Source: an uncultured Erysipelotrichaceae bacterium
GTDB lineage: Bacteria > Bacillota_I > Bacilli_A > Erysipelotrichales > Erysipelotrichaceae
Length of the DNA stretch: 45,120 bases
Direction of reading: 5' to 3'
Assembly (NCBI GenBank): GCA_902773425.1
Contig: CACYEP010000007.1
Location: 1-45,120 of the forward strand
The notes under the pieces were generated by a model. The model made no database searches. It was not told where the DNA came from and saw nothing but the letters and a program-made list of their open reading frames with translations. This document shows, in pieces, positions 33,600-42,513 of the stretch. Position numbers and translations under genes: made by a program. Each line of letters begins with the position of its first letter. The first letter of the stretch is position 1.

Positions 33600-34541
33600 C
33601 TAGAATGTTACATCCTGATTCTCAATCGGACGGCACGGCGTGAGTTTTGACTGATAAATCGACAGATATTCGGAATTGCTTTCAGGATCAAAATCCACTC
33701 TGGCTTTTCCGGTAACCTCGACCCAGGTCCCCGGATTCAATCCTTTTCCTGTTTGATCTACAACGCCTACTCCCATAAACTGACGGTCCTGCGCGCAGCA
33801 AACCATCGCGAACCTGCCTACCGCAACAATCGGTTTATCAAATTGAGTCGTCGGATAGGCAATCCCCTTAAAGGACAATGTTTTTCCTTTGTATTTGCGC
33901 GGATGATCCAGCGCATCCATATACCAAATTCCGTAATCGTCCGGTTCAATATTGATGCGGTCTTTGGAAAAATCAAACGGCAGTTCATCCTCACCGAGTT
34001 CTTCAATTTCGCCGCTGACGTTTTCATAGATCAGCTGTGCCATACGGTTATACGCACGCACATTGGAACGTAAGAAACTCTTCTTGACGCTCTTATCGCA
34101 GCGGTTGAAGATAATTAAATCCGCAAATCGGAGCTGTTCATACATGAATGACTTCATGTTGGCAAAATAATTCGCCGCCGTTGAAGCATCTACAGTTGCG
34201 ACAATCTGGGCAATTTCCCATCCTGCAGGCACCTTAAGTTTCAGGAAATCTTCCACTTTCCATGTGCCGTTATACTCGATCATAACTCTTTCCGGCGTAT
34301 AGAAGTCATTCAGTTCCTTCAGATGCTCAAAACTCATACCTTTCTCAAAATCATCAATGACTTCAATATGCGTATTCAGTTCTTTCGCCTTCTTTGGATC
34401 AAACTCTTCGATTCCTTCTTCCAGTACCAGAAGCAATGTCTTTTCTCCCGTGTTAAAAGCCTCATCGTGAAGAGTTTCATCGATTAAAGTTGTTTTGCCG
34501 GATTCAATGAACCCTGTGAACAGATAAACAGGTACATTCAT
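33600..34541 (-). CDS. G3E/COG0523-type GTPase fused to a DUF1980 (YcgQ C-terminal)-like domain
   Basis: Residues 1-190 form a CobW/G3E GTPase with Walker A GFIESGKTTL and an NRCD guanine motif (146-149). The family's metal-binding GCxCC motif is absent: the equivalent region reads RVMIEYNGTWKVE. Residues about 215-306 resemble the C-terminal domain of the TIGR03943/YcgQ partner of DUF318 permeases: GKTLSFKGIAYP, GRFAMVCCAQDRQFMGVGV with the hallmark Cys-Cys pair (248-249), and TWVEVTGKARV. No permease gene is present. It starts 2 bases after the His-rich GTPase gene, so the two products are probably made together. Confidence 0.8.
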   Translation of the reverse strand: MNVPVYLFTGFIESGKTTLIDETLHDEAFNTGEKTLLLVLEEGIEEFDPKKAKELNTHIEVIDDFEKGMSFEHLKELNDFYTPERVMIEYNGTWKVEDFLKLKVPAGWEIAQIVATVDASTAANYFANMKSFMYEQLRFADLIIFNRCDKSVKKSFLRSNVRAYNRMAQLIYENVSGEIEELGEDELPFDFSKDRINIEPDDYGIWYMDALDHPRKYKGKTLSFKGIAYPTTQFDKPIVAVGRFAMVCCAQDRQFMGVGVVDQTGKGLNPGTWVEVTGKARVDFDPESNSEYLSIYQSKLTPCRPIENQDVTF

Positions 34542-34543
34542 GA

Positions 34544-35707
34544 TTAATCCTCAAATAGTTTGCGAAGTTTCTTGACATCCAATTCCGTACCGATGATGCA
34601 GACTTTACCGGTATATGTCGCCGGTCCGGTATGTACATCCGGTTCGCCCGGGACATAATCGAAGTGCAGCCATTCGCCGGTTTCGGACGGAACAATACCC
34701 TTTACGCGCAAAACATGTTCGAACAGTTCCTCATCGGAAGAAACGGCTTCAAGAATGCTTGAAAGCTTTTCAACTGTATACTGTTTCGCAGTTTCGAATC
34801 CGTAGGTATCAAAAACATCGTCCGCATCATGTTCATCATGGTCATGATGATGTTCATGGTCATGGTGATGGTGATGATGTCCGCATCCGCATTCTTCGTC
34901 ATCCTCTTCGCATTCGCATTCATCATCCCCGCCGCAGCAGCATTCATGATGGTGATGATGGTGTTCATGTTCTTCTTCATCATCCTCATCGTGATCATGG
35001 TGATGATGTTCATGCTCTTCTTCATCTTCTTCATGATGACGGTGATGGTGGTGGTGGTGATGCTCATGAACCGGACGCTTACGGATTTCTTCCAGCATCT
35101 CTTCCATCATTTCATCCTTGTCTTCCAAAAGCTTTTCAACATCTTCCGCATTGAATTCTTCCCAGTCGGTTGTAACAATCTTCGCCTCCGGATTTACTTC
35201 CGCAACCATTGCGCGGACCTCTTCCAGTTTCTCCGCGGATAATCCCTTGGTATGCGATAATACAACTACATTCGCGTAACGGATCTGGTCCGTGAAGAAT
35301 TCGCGGAAGTTCTTCATATACATCTTTGCCTTCTTCGCGTCAACAATCGTTAAGGAACCTTTCACGGTCAATCCGGCATGTTCCGCTTCGGTAATTGCTT
35401 TTAAAATGTCCGAAAGCTTGCCGACTCCGCTTGGTTCAATGATAATCAGATCCGGATGATACTGCTCCACCGCCGAAGCAAGCGCAGTAACAAAATCACC
35501 GACCAGCGTGCAGCAGATGCAGCCCGAATTTAATTCCGTGATCTGCACTCCCGCATCCTGCAGGAATCCCGCATCCACGCCGATGTCGCCGAATTCATTT
35601 TCAATCAGCATGCATTTTTCATCTTTATGTGCTTCTTTTAACGCTTTCTTGATCCAGGTTGTTTTACCCGCACCGAGAAAGCCCGAAATAATTTCTACTT
35701 TTGCCAT
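34544..35707 (-). CDS. G3E/COG0523 metallochaperone GTPase with His/Cys/acid-rich insert
   Basis: The 387-residue protein has Walker A GFLGAGKTTW (9-18), the switch segment ENEFGDIGVD, the metal motif GCICC (62-66), and EPSGVGKL. An extreme low-complexity insert (about 214-297) holds dozens of His plus CCCGG and ECGCG cysteine clusters and acidic runs. A CobW C-terminal domain follows (YTVEKLSSILE to GTELDVKKLRKLFED). The guanine motif is SHTKG rather than NKxD. The family inserts or delivers Zn, Ni or Co; the insert should buffer several ions. It is middle gene of the hydrolase-GTPase-GTPase operon, 12 bases after the hydrolase. Confidence 0.9.
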   Translation of the reverse strand: MAKVEIISGFLGAGKTTWIKKALKEAHKDEKCMLIENEFGDIGVDAGFLQDAGVQITELNSGCICCTLVGDFVTALASAVEQYHPDLIIIEPSGVGKLSDILKAITEAEHAGLTVKGSLTIVDAKKAKMYMKNFREFFTDQIRYANVVVLSHTKGLSAEKLEEVRAMVAEVNPEAKIVTTDWEEFNAEDVEKLLEDKDEMMEEMLEEIRKRPVHEHHHHHHHRHHEEDEEEHEHHHHDHDEDDEEEHEHHHHHHECCCGGDDECECEEDDEECGCGHHHHHHDHEHHHDHDEHDADDVFDTYGFETAKQYTVEKLSSILEAVSSDEELFEHVLRVKGIVPSETGEWLHFDYVPGEPDVHTGPATYTGKVCIIGTELDVKKLRKLFED

Positions 35708-35719
35708 AGTAATCCTCTC

Positions 35720-36709
35720 CTATTCACCCGGTATTATAGCACTCCTCGTTTTATCAGGGTCGTTTTTGCCCGCCGTTTCGAGACACTTTTTCACAAAACC
35801 CGTAAAAACAGTCCGGTATCCTTCAGGGTCTTCATTGCGGCATCTGGCATGTCCTGCGCCTTTCACGGTAAAGAATTCTTTGGGTCCGTTATAGGCTTGA
35901 TATAGATTCTGTCCCATCTCATAAGGAACCATTTTATCTTCTGTTCCGTGAATAAACAGTCCCGGGATCACGGATTTTGTGATTGTCTTGACCGGTGAAG
36001 CATCATATAAAGAACACCCCGTAAAGATCAATCCCGAAAGATTCATCATCACAAATCCGAACTCACGCAGGATTTTGGGATACTTACGCATCAAATACCG
36101 GTATTCGTCTCCCATGTCATCGTATCCGCAGTCCTCCGCAAACCCGATCACATTCATAGGAAGCCTGCGGTCCGAGGCCATCATCATGATTGTCGCCGCC
36201 CCCATGGAAACCCCATGCAGGAAGATCTTCACTCCGGTTCCGTAACGCAATATGATTTCACGCACCCAACGGATTCCGTCATTCTTTTCTTTGACACCGA
36301 ACGTAATCAGATTCCCTTTCGAGTCTTCATGCGCCCTTTCATTCACAATCAGATAATCCGCACCGCACTCCCCGTAGACCGGCGCAAACCACCCCATGCC
36401 GGCAAGTCCCGATGAATGATAGCCGTGAAACGAAATAATTACCAGATCATTCTGCGGTTTCGTGCGGAAAAGATATCCGGTCAGCTTCAGCCCGTCCTCC
36501 GAGGTAACCGTTATTTTTTCCGGATTCTTTGATGCCAGTTCTTCCAGCATTTTATCGCGGTCTGTCTTGGAGGAAGGAATTCCTTTGGGTAATAGCGGAT
36601 TTACATATTTTCCGCGTTTACGAAGAGAAAACGAGCCGTATTGATACACCGATATGCCGGCGATTCCGGCTGCCAAGATCCCTGCGCCGATTCCGATTGC
36701 CTTTTTCAT
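35720..36709 (-). CDS. Membrane-anchored alpha/beta hydrolase
   Basis: The protein is 329 residues from ATG 36707-36709 (AGGAGG site); the upstream ATG at 36742 falls over the promoter and is rejected. An N-terminal anchor (AIGIGAGILAAGIAGISVY) precedes a serine hydrolase with SFHGYHSSG near the oxyanion hole, nucleophile elbow GVSMGA, acidic residue in GTEDKMVP and His in KGAGHARC. It resembles the YqkD/BEM46-like extracytoplasmic hydrolases of Bacillota; the substrate is unknown. It leads the operon with the two G3E GTPases. Whether that link is functional is not evident. Confidence 0.8.
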   Translation of the reverse strand: MKKAIGIGAGILAAGIAGISVYQYGSFSLRKRGKYVNPLLPKGIPSSKTDRDKMLEELASKNPEKITVTSEDGLKLTGYLFRTKPQNDLVIISFHGYHSSGLAGMGWFAPVYGECGADYLIVNERAHEDSKGNLITFGVKEKNDGIRWVREIILRYGTGVKIFLHGVSMGAATIMMMASDRRLPMNVIGFAEDCGYDDMGDEYRYLMRKYPKILREFGFVMMNLSGLIFTGCSLYDASPVKTITKSVIPGLFIHGTEDKMVPYEMGQNLYQAYNGPKEFFTVKGAGHARCRNEDPEGYRTVFTGFVKKCLETAGKNDPDKTRSAIIPGE

Positions 36710-36728
36710 ATCACGCCTCCTTTTGTAC

Positions 36729-36737
36729 ATTATATCA
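36729..36737 (-). promoter_or_regulatory. Extended -10 promoter of the hydrolase-G3E GTPase operon
   Basis: TGATATAAT on the minus strand lies 19 bases before the ATG, with no good -35. I see no obvious Zur-type palindrome here. Confidence 0.55.
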
Positions 36738-36765
36738 CTCAAAAATATGGAATCTTTCTCTTGCG

Positions 36766-36774
36766 TGGTATAAT
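36766..36774 (+). promoter_or_regulatory. Extended -10 promoter of degV
   Basis: TGGTATAAT lies 25 bases before ATG 36800, divergent from the hydrolase operon promoter. Confidence 0.55.
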
Positions 36775-36799
36775 ACTGATTCTAAAAAGGGGGATTTCT

Positions 36800-37663
36800 A
36801 TGAGAAACTATCAGATTCTGACCGATAACATGGCCGATTTACCGGAAGAATGGCTTAAAGAACATCAAATCGAAACGATTTCACTGACTTATACGATCGA
36901 CGATCAAACCTACGACAGTTCCAACGGCCTTTCTCCGGAAGAATTCTACGAACGCATCCGCAAAGGCGCTATGCCGGTTACTTCGCAAATCAATGAAAAA
37001 ACCGCCGAAACCGAATTCAAGAAGATTCTTGAAAACGGAAAAGACGTCCTCTACCTCGCTTTCTCCAGCGGATTAAGCGGCACCTACCAATCCGCGATGA
37101 GCGCAAAGAAGATTCTGGATTCGAAAGGACATGACGGAAAAATCGTCGTGATCGACACCCTCTCCGCTTCTTTGGGAGAAGGCCTATTAGTGTACTATGC
37201 CGATAAAAACCAAAGAGCCGGCATGAGTTTGGAAGAAAATGCCGCGTGGATCGAAGAGCACAAGCTTCACCTGGTGCACCTATTTACAGTCAATGACTTA
37301 TTTCACCTGCAGCGAGGCGGAAGAGTATCCAAAGCAGCCGCCGTTTTCGGAAGCATGTTAAGCGTAAAACCGGTCATGCACATGGATGATGAAGGACATC
37401 TGACTGTTACCGGGAAAGCGCGCGGCAGAAAAAAATCCCTTCAGTGCCTGATAGAGAATATGCACGCACAAATCGGGGATTATAAAAACGAAGTATTCTT
37501 TATTTCTCATTCCGACTGTTATGAGGAAGCAAAAGAAGTCGCTGAACAGATTCAAAAAGAATTCGGCATTCCGGCTTATCTGATTAACTGGGTGGGTCCG
37601 ACCATCGGAGCACACACCGGAATCGGGACGGTCGCGCTGTTCTTCTTAGGCGACCGCCGTTAG
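36800..37663 (+). CDS. DegV-family fatty-acid-binding protein
   Basis: DegV/FakB proteins hold a fatty acid for phosphorylation by FakA. From ATG 36800 (AAGGGGG site) the protein is 287 residues: ILTDNMADLPEEW, the family's MPVTSQIN, AFSSGLSGTYQSA with the ligand-binding Ser/Thr, and NDLFHLQRGGRVSKAAA, then SVKPVMHMDDEGHL and the C-terminal WVGPTIGAHTGIGTVALFF. No fakA is present in the window. Its stop codon overlaps the stop of the opposite TetM-like gene by 3 bases. Confidence 0.93.
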   Translation: MRNYQILTDNMADLPEEWLKEHQIETISLTYTIDDQTYDSSNGLSPEEFYERIRKGAMPVTSQINEKTAETEFKKILENGKDVLYLAFSSGLSGTYQSAMSAKKILDSKGHDGKIVVIDTLSASLGEGLLVYYADKNQRAGMSLEENAAWIEEHKLHLVHLFTVNDLFHLQRGGRVSKAAAVFGSMLSVKPVMHMDDEGHLTVTGKARGRKKSLQCLIENMHAQIGDYKNEVFFISHSDCYEEAKEVAEQIQKEFGIPAYLINWVGPTIGAHTGIGTVALFFLGDRR

Positions 37664-40143
37664 GTATTCAGATGCTTGCTTGAATATTGTTCAAGCCGCA
37701 GTTTCATTTCTCTCGCAGAGATTCTCAAGGCGCCGTGTGCAAATACGGCGTTTTGTATTAGTTCATCCGACGTCGCAACGGTAAGGTTATAGGATTTCTT
37801 CAGATCCGCTGAAATCTTCTCGATATAACTGTCCGCCGTCTCGTTTGTCTTGGTATAGACGATCATCATGCCGCCCTCTTTGGATGAAGACCCGGCATTG
37901 TCCGCCCTCTTATACCCGTCAAACACCAAAATGCATTTACAGCCGATATACCCCGCATAACTGTAGATGCGGTCAATCAGTTTCGAACGTGCCAGCGACA
38001 AATCCACGCGGGATATCTCTTTCAGGTCTTCCCATGCATAAATCATATTGTATCCGTCCACGATCAGACATTCCGGAAGCTGCGGTTTCGGTTTTATCTT
38101 CTTTTCTTCGTTAACCGGCTGGGTCTTTCGGACATAATGTTTTTTCTCATTTTTATTGCGCATGGAAGTATTCTTCATGATTTCCTTTAGTTCTTCTTCC
38201 GAAACCGTATACTTCTTACGCTCATAAGTGCCTGCGCTCTTTTCCGAAAGATCGATATGCGCCAATTCATCCACTTCATCCCACGGCACATAATATCCTG
38301 CCCCGTTTTTACAGAAAACCGATCCCGTCGGGTTGCGAAGGTCACTCTCCGGATCATATCCAAACTGCGCGATGATCTCTTCTGCGTCTTTCACCGGTTG
38401 ATACCCGGACAATTCAAAGTTAAAACGTCCTTTTCCCTTAGTGTAGGACAATACTTCATTGCGGTAGTTCTGCAAGTTGCGCACCGGCGCGCTTCCGGTG
38501 ACCGTCATCTCTCCATTCTCTTCTCCAACCGCCACATCGGCACCCCTCTGCTCAAGATCGTACAGTGCCTTTGAAAGACTTTCCGAAGGTAACCGCAGTT
38601 CAAACGAATAATAGGGTTCCAATAGAACGGACTCGCATTTCATCAAGCCCTGCCGGACTGCCCGCAAAGACGCCTCGCGGAAATCATAGGATTCCGTATG
38701 TTTCAGACTGCCTTTGCCGGCCAAAAACGAAATCTTTACATCCGTCAGATCAGAACCCGTCAATACTCCCTTATGGCGGATGCGCGTTAAATGATCCATG
38801 ACGGTTTTCTGCCAATGAAGCTGTAAGGAGTCCTGCGGGCATCTGTTTTCCACCTGTATACCGCTTCCGGGTTTTCCCGGTTCAATGTGCACGGCTACCT
38901 CCGCGTAATGACGCAAAGGCTCAAAATGGCCTGTTCCGTTTGCGGCCGTATTCACGGTTTCCTTGTAGACAATCCTTCCGGTTCCGAATTCCACATAAAT
39001 ACCCGTCTTATCCGCAATACGCTTTCGCAGCACTTCCTTCTGCATTTCCCCCATGATCTGAAGACGGATCTTCTTACTTTTGGAATCCACACGGATCTGC
39101 AGGGACGGATCTTCCTTCGACAACTCTTCCATGGCGGTTTGAAGTGCCAGGATATTGACTCCCTGCGGGAGAACCAGTTCATAGTTCATATACGCGTTCA
39201 GTAAACGGGTTTCACTGTTCTCTTCCGCTCCGATGCCGCTTCCCGGTTCATACGCGTTCAATCCCTTGACGGCGCATACGGTTCCGGCTTCCGCTGTATC
39301 GACAGTACGGAAAGTTTTCCCTGTATACACCCGGATTTGATCGGCTTTTTCTGTTTCGCTGAGTTTCTGTTTGGTTTTTAAGAATCCGCCGGTGATACGC
39401 ATGTGGGTTAACCTGTTTCCCAGATCATCTGTCGAAATCTTGTAGACTTTCGCGCCGAATTCCTCCGGATATTCCGTTTCTTTCGCAAATCCGGAAATCG
39501 CGTCCGCTAAAATATCTACGCCCTGATCTTTTAGCGCAGATCCGAAATAGACCGGATACAGTTCACGGTTTCTGACGGCATCCGTCAGCGCATCTTTCGA
39601 TAATGAACCGGTTTCCAAGTATTGATTCATCAATTCTTCGTTGGAAGTTGCAGCTTTTTCTTCCGCATCCGAAGATTCCATATCTACACACCGGTCGGAG
39701 AAGATTTTAATCAATCCGGCCATCAATTCTTCTCTGGATTTGAAACTGATATCCATCTTGTTGATGAAGAACATCATCGGAACATGATAAAACTCAAGAC
39801 ATTTTCCGATCGTCTCGGTATGACTCTGTACTCCGTCCTGGCCGTTGATCAACACGACTGCCAGATCCAGCACCCGCAGGACGCGTTCCATCTCCGCAGA
39901 AAAATCCACATGGCCAGGCGTATCAATGACATAAATATCGGTATCTTTCCAACGGAAAAATGCTTCCTTGGAATAAATCGTAATACCGTGATCTCTTTCC
40001 AAGGAATCATAATCCAGCGCCGTGTCTCCGTGATCGACCCGTCCGCGTTTACGGATTTGACCCGACGCATACAGCAAGCTTTCGATCAAGGTAGTTTTTC
40101 CGGCGTCTACATGAGCCAAGATTCCGATAACCAGTTTTTTCAT
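37660..40143 (-). CDS. TetM-like ribosome-binding GTPase fused to a Rae1/YacP NYN endonuclease domain
   Basis: The protein is 827 residues from ATG 40141-40143. Residues 1 to about 640 are an EF-G/TetM-type translational GTPase: AHVDAGKTT (10-18), DHGITI (51-56), DTPGH (74-78), NKMD (128-131), then domains II-V including LLEPYYSFELRLP. The domain IV loop that in Tet(M) reads YSPVS reads GKGSLKHTES, so tetracycline displacement is doubtful. After a Lys/Glu linker, residues 692-827 form a complete YacP/Rae1 domain: LIVDGYNMIYAW, ILVFDGYK, YTKTNETAD, VATSDELIQ, GALRISARE. Rae1 of Bacillus is a ribosome-dependent A-site mRNA endonuclease. No ribosome site precedes the ATG, and the promoter suggests a leaderless mRNA. 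Confidence 0.93.
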   Translation of the reverse strand: MKKLVIGILAHVDAGKTTLIESLLYASGQIRKRGRVDHGDTALDYDSLERDHGITIYSKEAFFRWKDTDIYVIDTPGHVDFSAEMERVLRVLDLAVVLINGQDGVQSHTETIGKCLEFYHVPMMFFINKMDISFKSREELMAGLIKIFSDRCVDMESSDAEEKAATSNEELMNQYLETGSLSKDALTDAVRNRELYPVYFGSALKDQGVDILADAISGFAKETEYPEEFGAKVYKISTDDLGNRLTHMRITGGFLKTKQKLSETEKADQIRVYTGKTFRTVDTAEAGTVCAVKGLNAYEPGSGIGAEENSETRLLNAYMNYELVLPQGVNILALQTAMEELSKEDPSLQIRVDSKSKKIRLQIMGEMQKEVLRKRIADKTGIYVEFGTGRIVYKETVNTAANGTGHFEPLRHYAEVAVHIEPGKPGSGIQVENRCPQDSLQLHWQKTVMDHLTRIRHKGVLTGSDLTDVKISFLAGKGSLKHTESYDFREASLRAVRQGLMKCESVLLEPYYSFELRLPSESLSKALYDLEQRGADVAVGEENGEMTVTGSAPVRNLQNYRNEVLSYTKGKGRFNFELSGYQPVKDAEEIIAQFGYDPESDLRNPTGSVFCKNGAGYYVPWDEVDELAHIDLSEKSAGTYERKKYTVSEEELKEIMKNTSMRNKNEKKHYVRKTQPVNEEKKIKPKPQLPECLIVDGYNMIYAWEDLKEISRVDLSLARSKLIDRIYSYAGYIGCKCILVFDGYKRADNAGSSSKEGGMMIVYTKTNETADSYIEKISADLKKSYNLTVATSDELIQNAVFAHGALRISAREMKLRLEQYSSKHLNT

Positions 40144-40150
40144 ATGCACA

Positions 40151-40159
40151 AGTATATCA
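40151..40159 (-). promoter_or_regulatory. Extended -10 promoter giving a leaderless TetM-Rae1 mRNA
   Basis: TGATATACT (-10 at 40151-40156) on the minus strand is followed by only 7 bases before the ATG, so RNA should start on or next to the AUG. It lies directly behind the kbl terminator, and there is no ribosome site. Confidence 0.6.
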
Positions 40160-40162
40160 TAC

Positions 40163-40192
40163 AAAAACGCGGAAGAACCGTATCTTCCGCGT
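40163..40192 (-). terminator. Terminator of the PPC-tdh-kbl operon
   Basis: On the minus strand ACGCGGAAG/CTTCCGCGT with an 8-base loop is followed by a T-run that merges into the promoter of the next gene. Confidence 0.9.
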
Positions 40193-40212
40193 GAATAGAA
40201 TTTCCTTATGAA

Positions 40213-41418
40213 CTACATGAGGCCTTCGGACTTTAACTCGTTCCGCACTTCGATAAACGCATTCACCGCAAAGTCGATATCTTCTTTCGTGTGATTGGCG
40301 CATACCTGTGTACGGATGCGTGCCTTTCCTTTCGGAACGACCGGATACGAGAATGCCACAACGTATACACCTTTTTCGATCATCCGTTTGGCATACTCTA
40401 CCGCCAATTTTTCATCATACAGCATCACCGGCACACACGGATGGCTTCCCGGAATCACATCGAATCCGTTCTTAACCAGTTTATCACGGTAATACAATGT
40501 TACATCTTCCAGATGGTCGCGAAGGTCTGTGCTTTCTTCCAGCATATCAAATAATTCAATCGATGCGCCCGCAATCGCCGGAGCCAAAGAATTGGAGAAC
40601 AGATAAGGACGGCTTCTTTGACGCAGTAAATCAATGATTTCCTTGCGCCCGGAAGTATAGCCTCCCGACGCCCCGCCCAAAGCTTTGCCCAGCGTTCCGG
40701 TAATAATATCCACTCTTCCCTGCACACCGCAGTATTCCGGAGTTCCGCGTCCTTTCTTTCCGACAAATCCGACCGCGTGGGAATCATCCACCATGGTCAA
40801 TGCCTGATACTTATCCGCCAGATCACAGATTCCCTTCAGGTTACAGATAATTCCGTCCATCGAGAATACACCGTCGGTCGCAATCAATTTGATCCGTGCG
40901 CCGTTTTCATCGGCTTCCTTCAGTTTGGCTTCCAGATCTGCCATATCGTTATTCTTGTAACGGTAGCGTTTCGCCTTGCAGAGTCTTACCCCGTCAATAA
41001 TCGACGCATGATTCAATTCATCCGAGATGATGGCGTCCTGATCAGTCAATAACGCTTCAAAAAGGCCTCCGTTTGCGTCAAAACAAGATGAGTAGAGAAT
41101 TGTATCATCTGTGCCTAAGAACTCAGAGATGCGCTTTTCAAGGCGTTTATGAATATCCTGGGTCCCGCAGATAAAACGGACGGATGCCACACCGTAGCCG
41201 CGTTTGTCATACGTGCGTTTTGCCGCTTCAATCAAACGCGGATTATCTCCCAAGCCGAGATAATTGTTCGCGCACATGCAGAGAAGTTTTCTTCCGTCCG
41301 GCAGAACCACATGAGATCCCTGCGGAGATACATACACTGTCTCCCCCTTGAACAATCCTGCGTCACGGATATCTTCCACGATACCGTGATAATACTTCAG
41401 CACTTCATTTCTTTCCAT
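40213..41418 (-). CDS. kbl: Glycine C-acetyltransferase (2-amino-3-ketobutyrate CoA ligase)
   Basis: Kbl splits 2-amino-3-ketobutyrate with CoA into glycine and acetyl-CoA. The 401-residue PLP enzyme of the alpha-oxoamine synthase family shows [60 protein letters not shown] and the PLP-Lys motif [14 protein letters not shown]. It lies 5 bases after tdh, whose product is its substrate, so the pair forms the threonine-to-glycine route. Confidence 0.95.
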   Translation of the reverse strand: MERNEVLKYYHGIVEDIRDAGLFKGETVYVSPQGSHVVLPDGRKLLCMCANNYLGLGDNPRLIEAAKRTYDKRGYGVASVRFICGTQDIHKRLEKRISEFLGTDDTILYSSCFDANGGLFEALLTDQDAIISDELNHASIIDGVRLCKAKRYRYKNNDMADLEAKLKEADENGARIKLIATDGVFSMDGIICNLKGICDLADKYQALTMVDDSHAVGFVGKKGRGTPEYCGVQGRVDIITGTLGKALGGASGGYTSGRKEIIDLLRQRSRPYLFSNSLAPAIAGASIELFDMLEESTDLRDHLEDVTLYYRDKLVKNGFDVIPGSHPCVPVMLYDEKLAVEYAKRMIEKGVYVVAFSYPVVPKGKARIRTQVCANHTKEDIDFAVNAFIEVRNELKSEGLM

Positions 41419-41423
41419 GTTCC

Positions 41424-42491
41424 TTACTCCGTTTCATTGATTTTAGACCAATCCAGAATGACTTTCCCGGACATGCCGGAAATCATAGCCTCAAAGCCTT
41501 TTTCATAATCCCGGATATCAAAGTGATGCGTAATGATCGGCTTGATATTGAGTCCTGCCTGAATCATCGTGGTCATCTTATACCAGGTATCCCAGACTTT
41601 ACGTCCGTAGATGCCTTTCAAACTCAGTCCGTTGAAGATAACTTCTTCCAGATTTACTTTCGCATCGTCTTTCTGCAGACCTAACAGCGCAATCTTCCCG
41701 CCGTGTTTCATATGCCGGATCATACTGTCCAGTGCGATTTCGGATCCGGACATCTCCAAGCCCACATCGAATCCTTCGGTCATACCCAGATCATTCATCA
41801 CATCACGCAACGTCTCATTTTTCAGGTTTACCGTACGTGTCGCACCGAGCTTTCGCGCAAGTTCCAAACGGTATTCGTTAAAATCCGTCACGACGACATG
41901 ACGCGCTCCGGCAAATTTGACGATGGCGGCTGCCATACACCCAATCGGTCCGGCTCCCGCAATCATGACATCCTCGCCCAGACAATCATAAGTCAGCGCA
42001 GTATGCGCGGCATTTCCGAACGGATCAAAGATCGCGTAGAGTTCTTCTTCGATCAATGGGCTGCAGGGCCAGACATTCGTCGAAGGAATCACCAGATACT
42101 CCGCAAATGCTCCGTTGCGGTTTACGCCGACACCTTTTGCATCCTTGCAGTTTTCTTTATGACCTTCCAGGCAGTTCCGGCATTTCCCGCAGGTAATATG
42201 ACCTTCCCCGGATACCAAATCTCCTGCTTTGAACCCGCGTACGCCTACACCGGTCTCCACGACTTCTCCGACATATTCATGTCCGGTCGTAAGTCCGATC
42301 GGAATTGTGTTCTGTGCCCACTTGTTCCATTCATAAATGTGCACATCCGTTCCGCAGATTGCTGTCTTGTGAATCTTGATCTTCACATCATTCGGTCCCA
42401 CTTCGGGGATCGGAACCCGTTTCATCCAGATTCCGCGCTCAGGTTTCTCTTTCACCAGAGCCCACATCATTCCGTCATTATATTCTGCCAT
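41424..42491 (-). CDS. tdh: L-threonine 3-dehydrogenase (zinc-dependent)
   Basis: Tdh oxidises threonine to 2-amino-3-ketobutyrate with NAD+. The 355-residue medium-chain dehydrogenase has the catalytic-zinc region [12 protein letters not shown] and [12 protein letters not shown], the structural-zinc cysteines ([15 protein letters not shown]) and the NAD-binding [10 protein letters not shown] with the acidic VVTDFNEYR that selects NAD. GGAGG precedes the ATG. It is followed at once by kbl, and the tdh-kbl order supports threonine dehydrogenase over other alcohol dehydrogenases. Confidence 0.94.
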   Translation of the reverse strand: MAEYNDGMMWALVKEKPERGIWMKRVPIPEVGPNDVKIKIHKTAICGTDVHIYEWNKWAQNTIPIGLTTGHEYVGEVVETGVGVRGFKAGDLVSGEGHITCGKCRNCLEGHKENCKDAKGVGVNRNGAFAEYLVIPSTNVWPCSPLIEEELYAIFDPFGNAAHTALTYDCLGEDVMIAGAGPIGCMAAAIVKFAGARHVVVTDFNEYRLELARKLGATRTVNLKNETLRDVMNDLGMTEGFDVGLEMSGSEIALDSMIRHMKHGGKIALLGLQKDDAKVNLEEVIFNGLSLKGIYGRKVWDTWYKMTTMIQAGLNIKPIITHHFDIRDYEKGFEAMISGMSGKVILDWSKINETE

Positions 42492-42513
42492 ATGGCCTCC
42501 GTTCTTATCCGGA

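Noticed and set aside
34817-35068. Possible repeat array or CRISPR-like region
   Set aside because: The repetition is the His/Asp/Glu codons of the GTPase insert; there are no regular repeats and spacers.
37660-40143. Annotating the TetM-like gene as a tetracycline resistance determinant
   Set aside because: The domain IV loop that displaces tetracycline in Tet(M) is replaced, the protein carries a nuclease domain, and the context is core chromosome with no mobile features.
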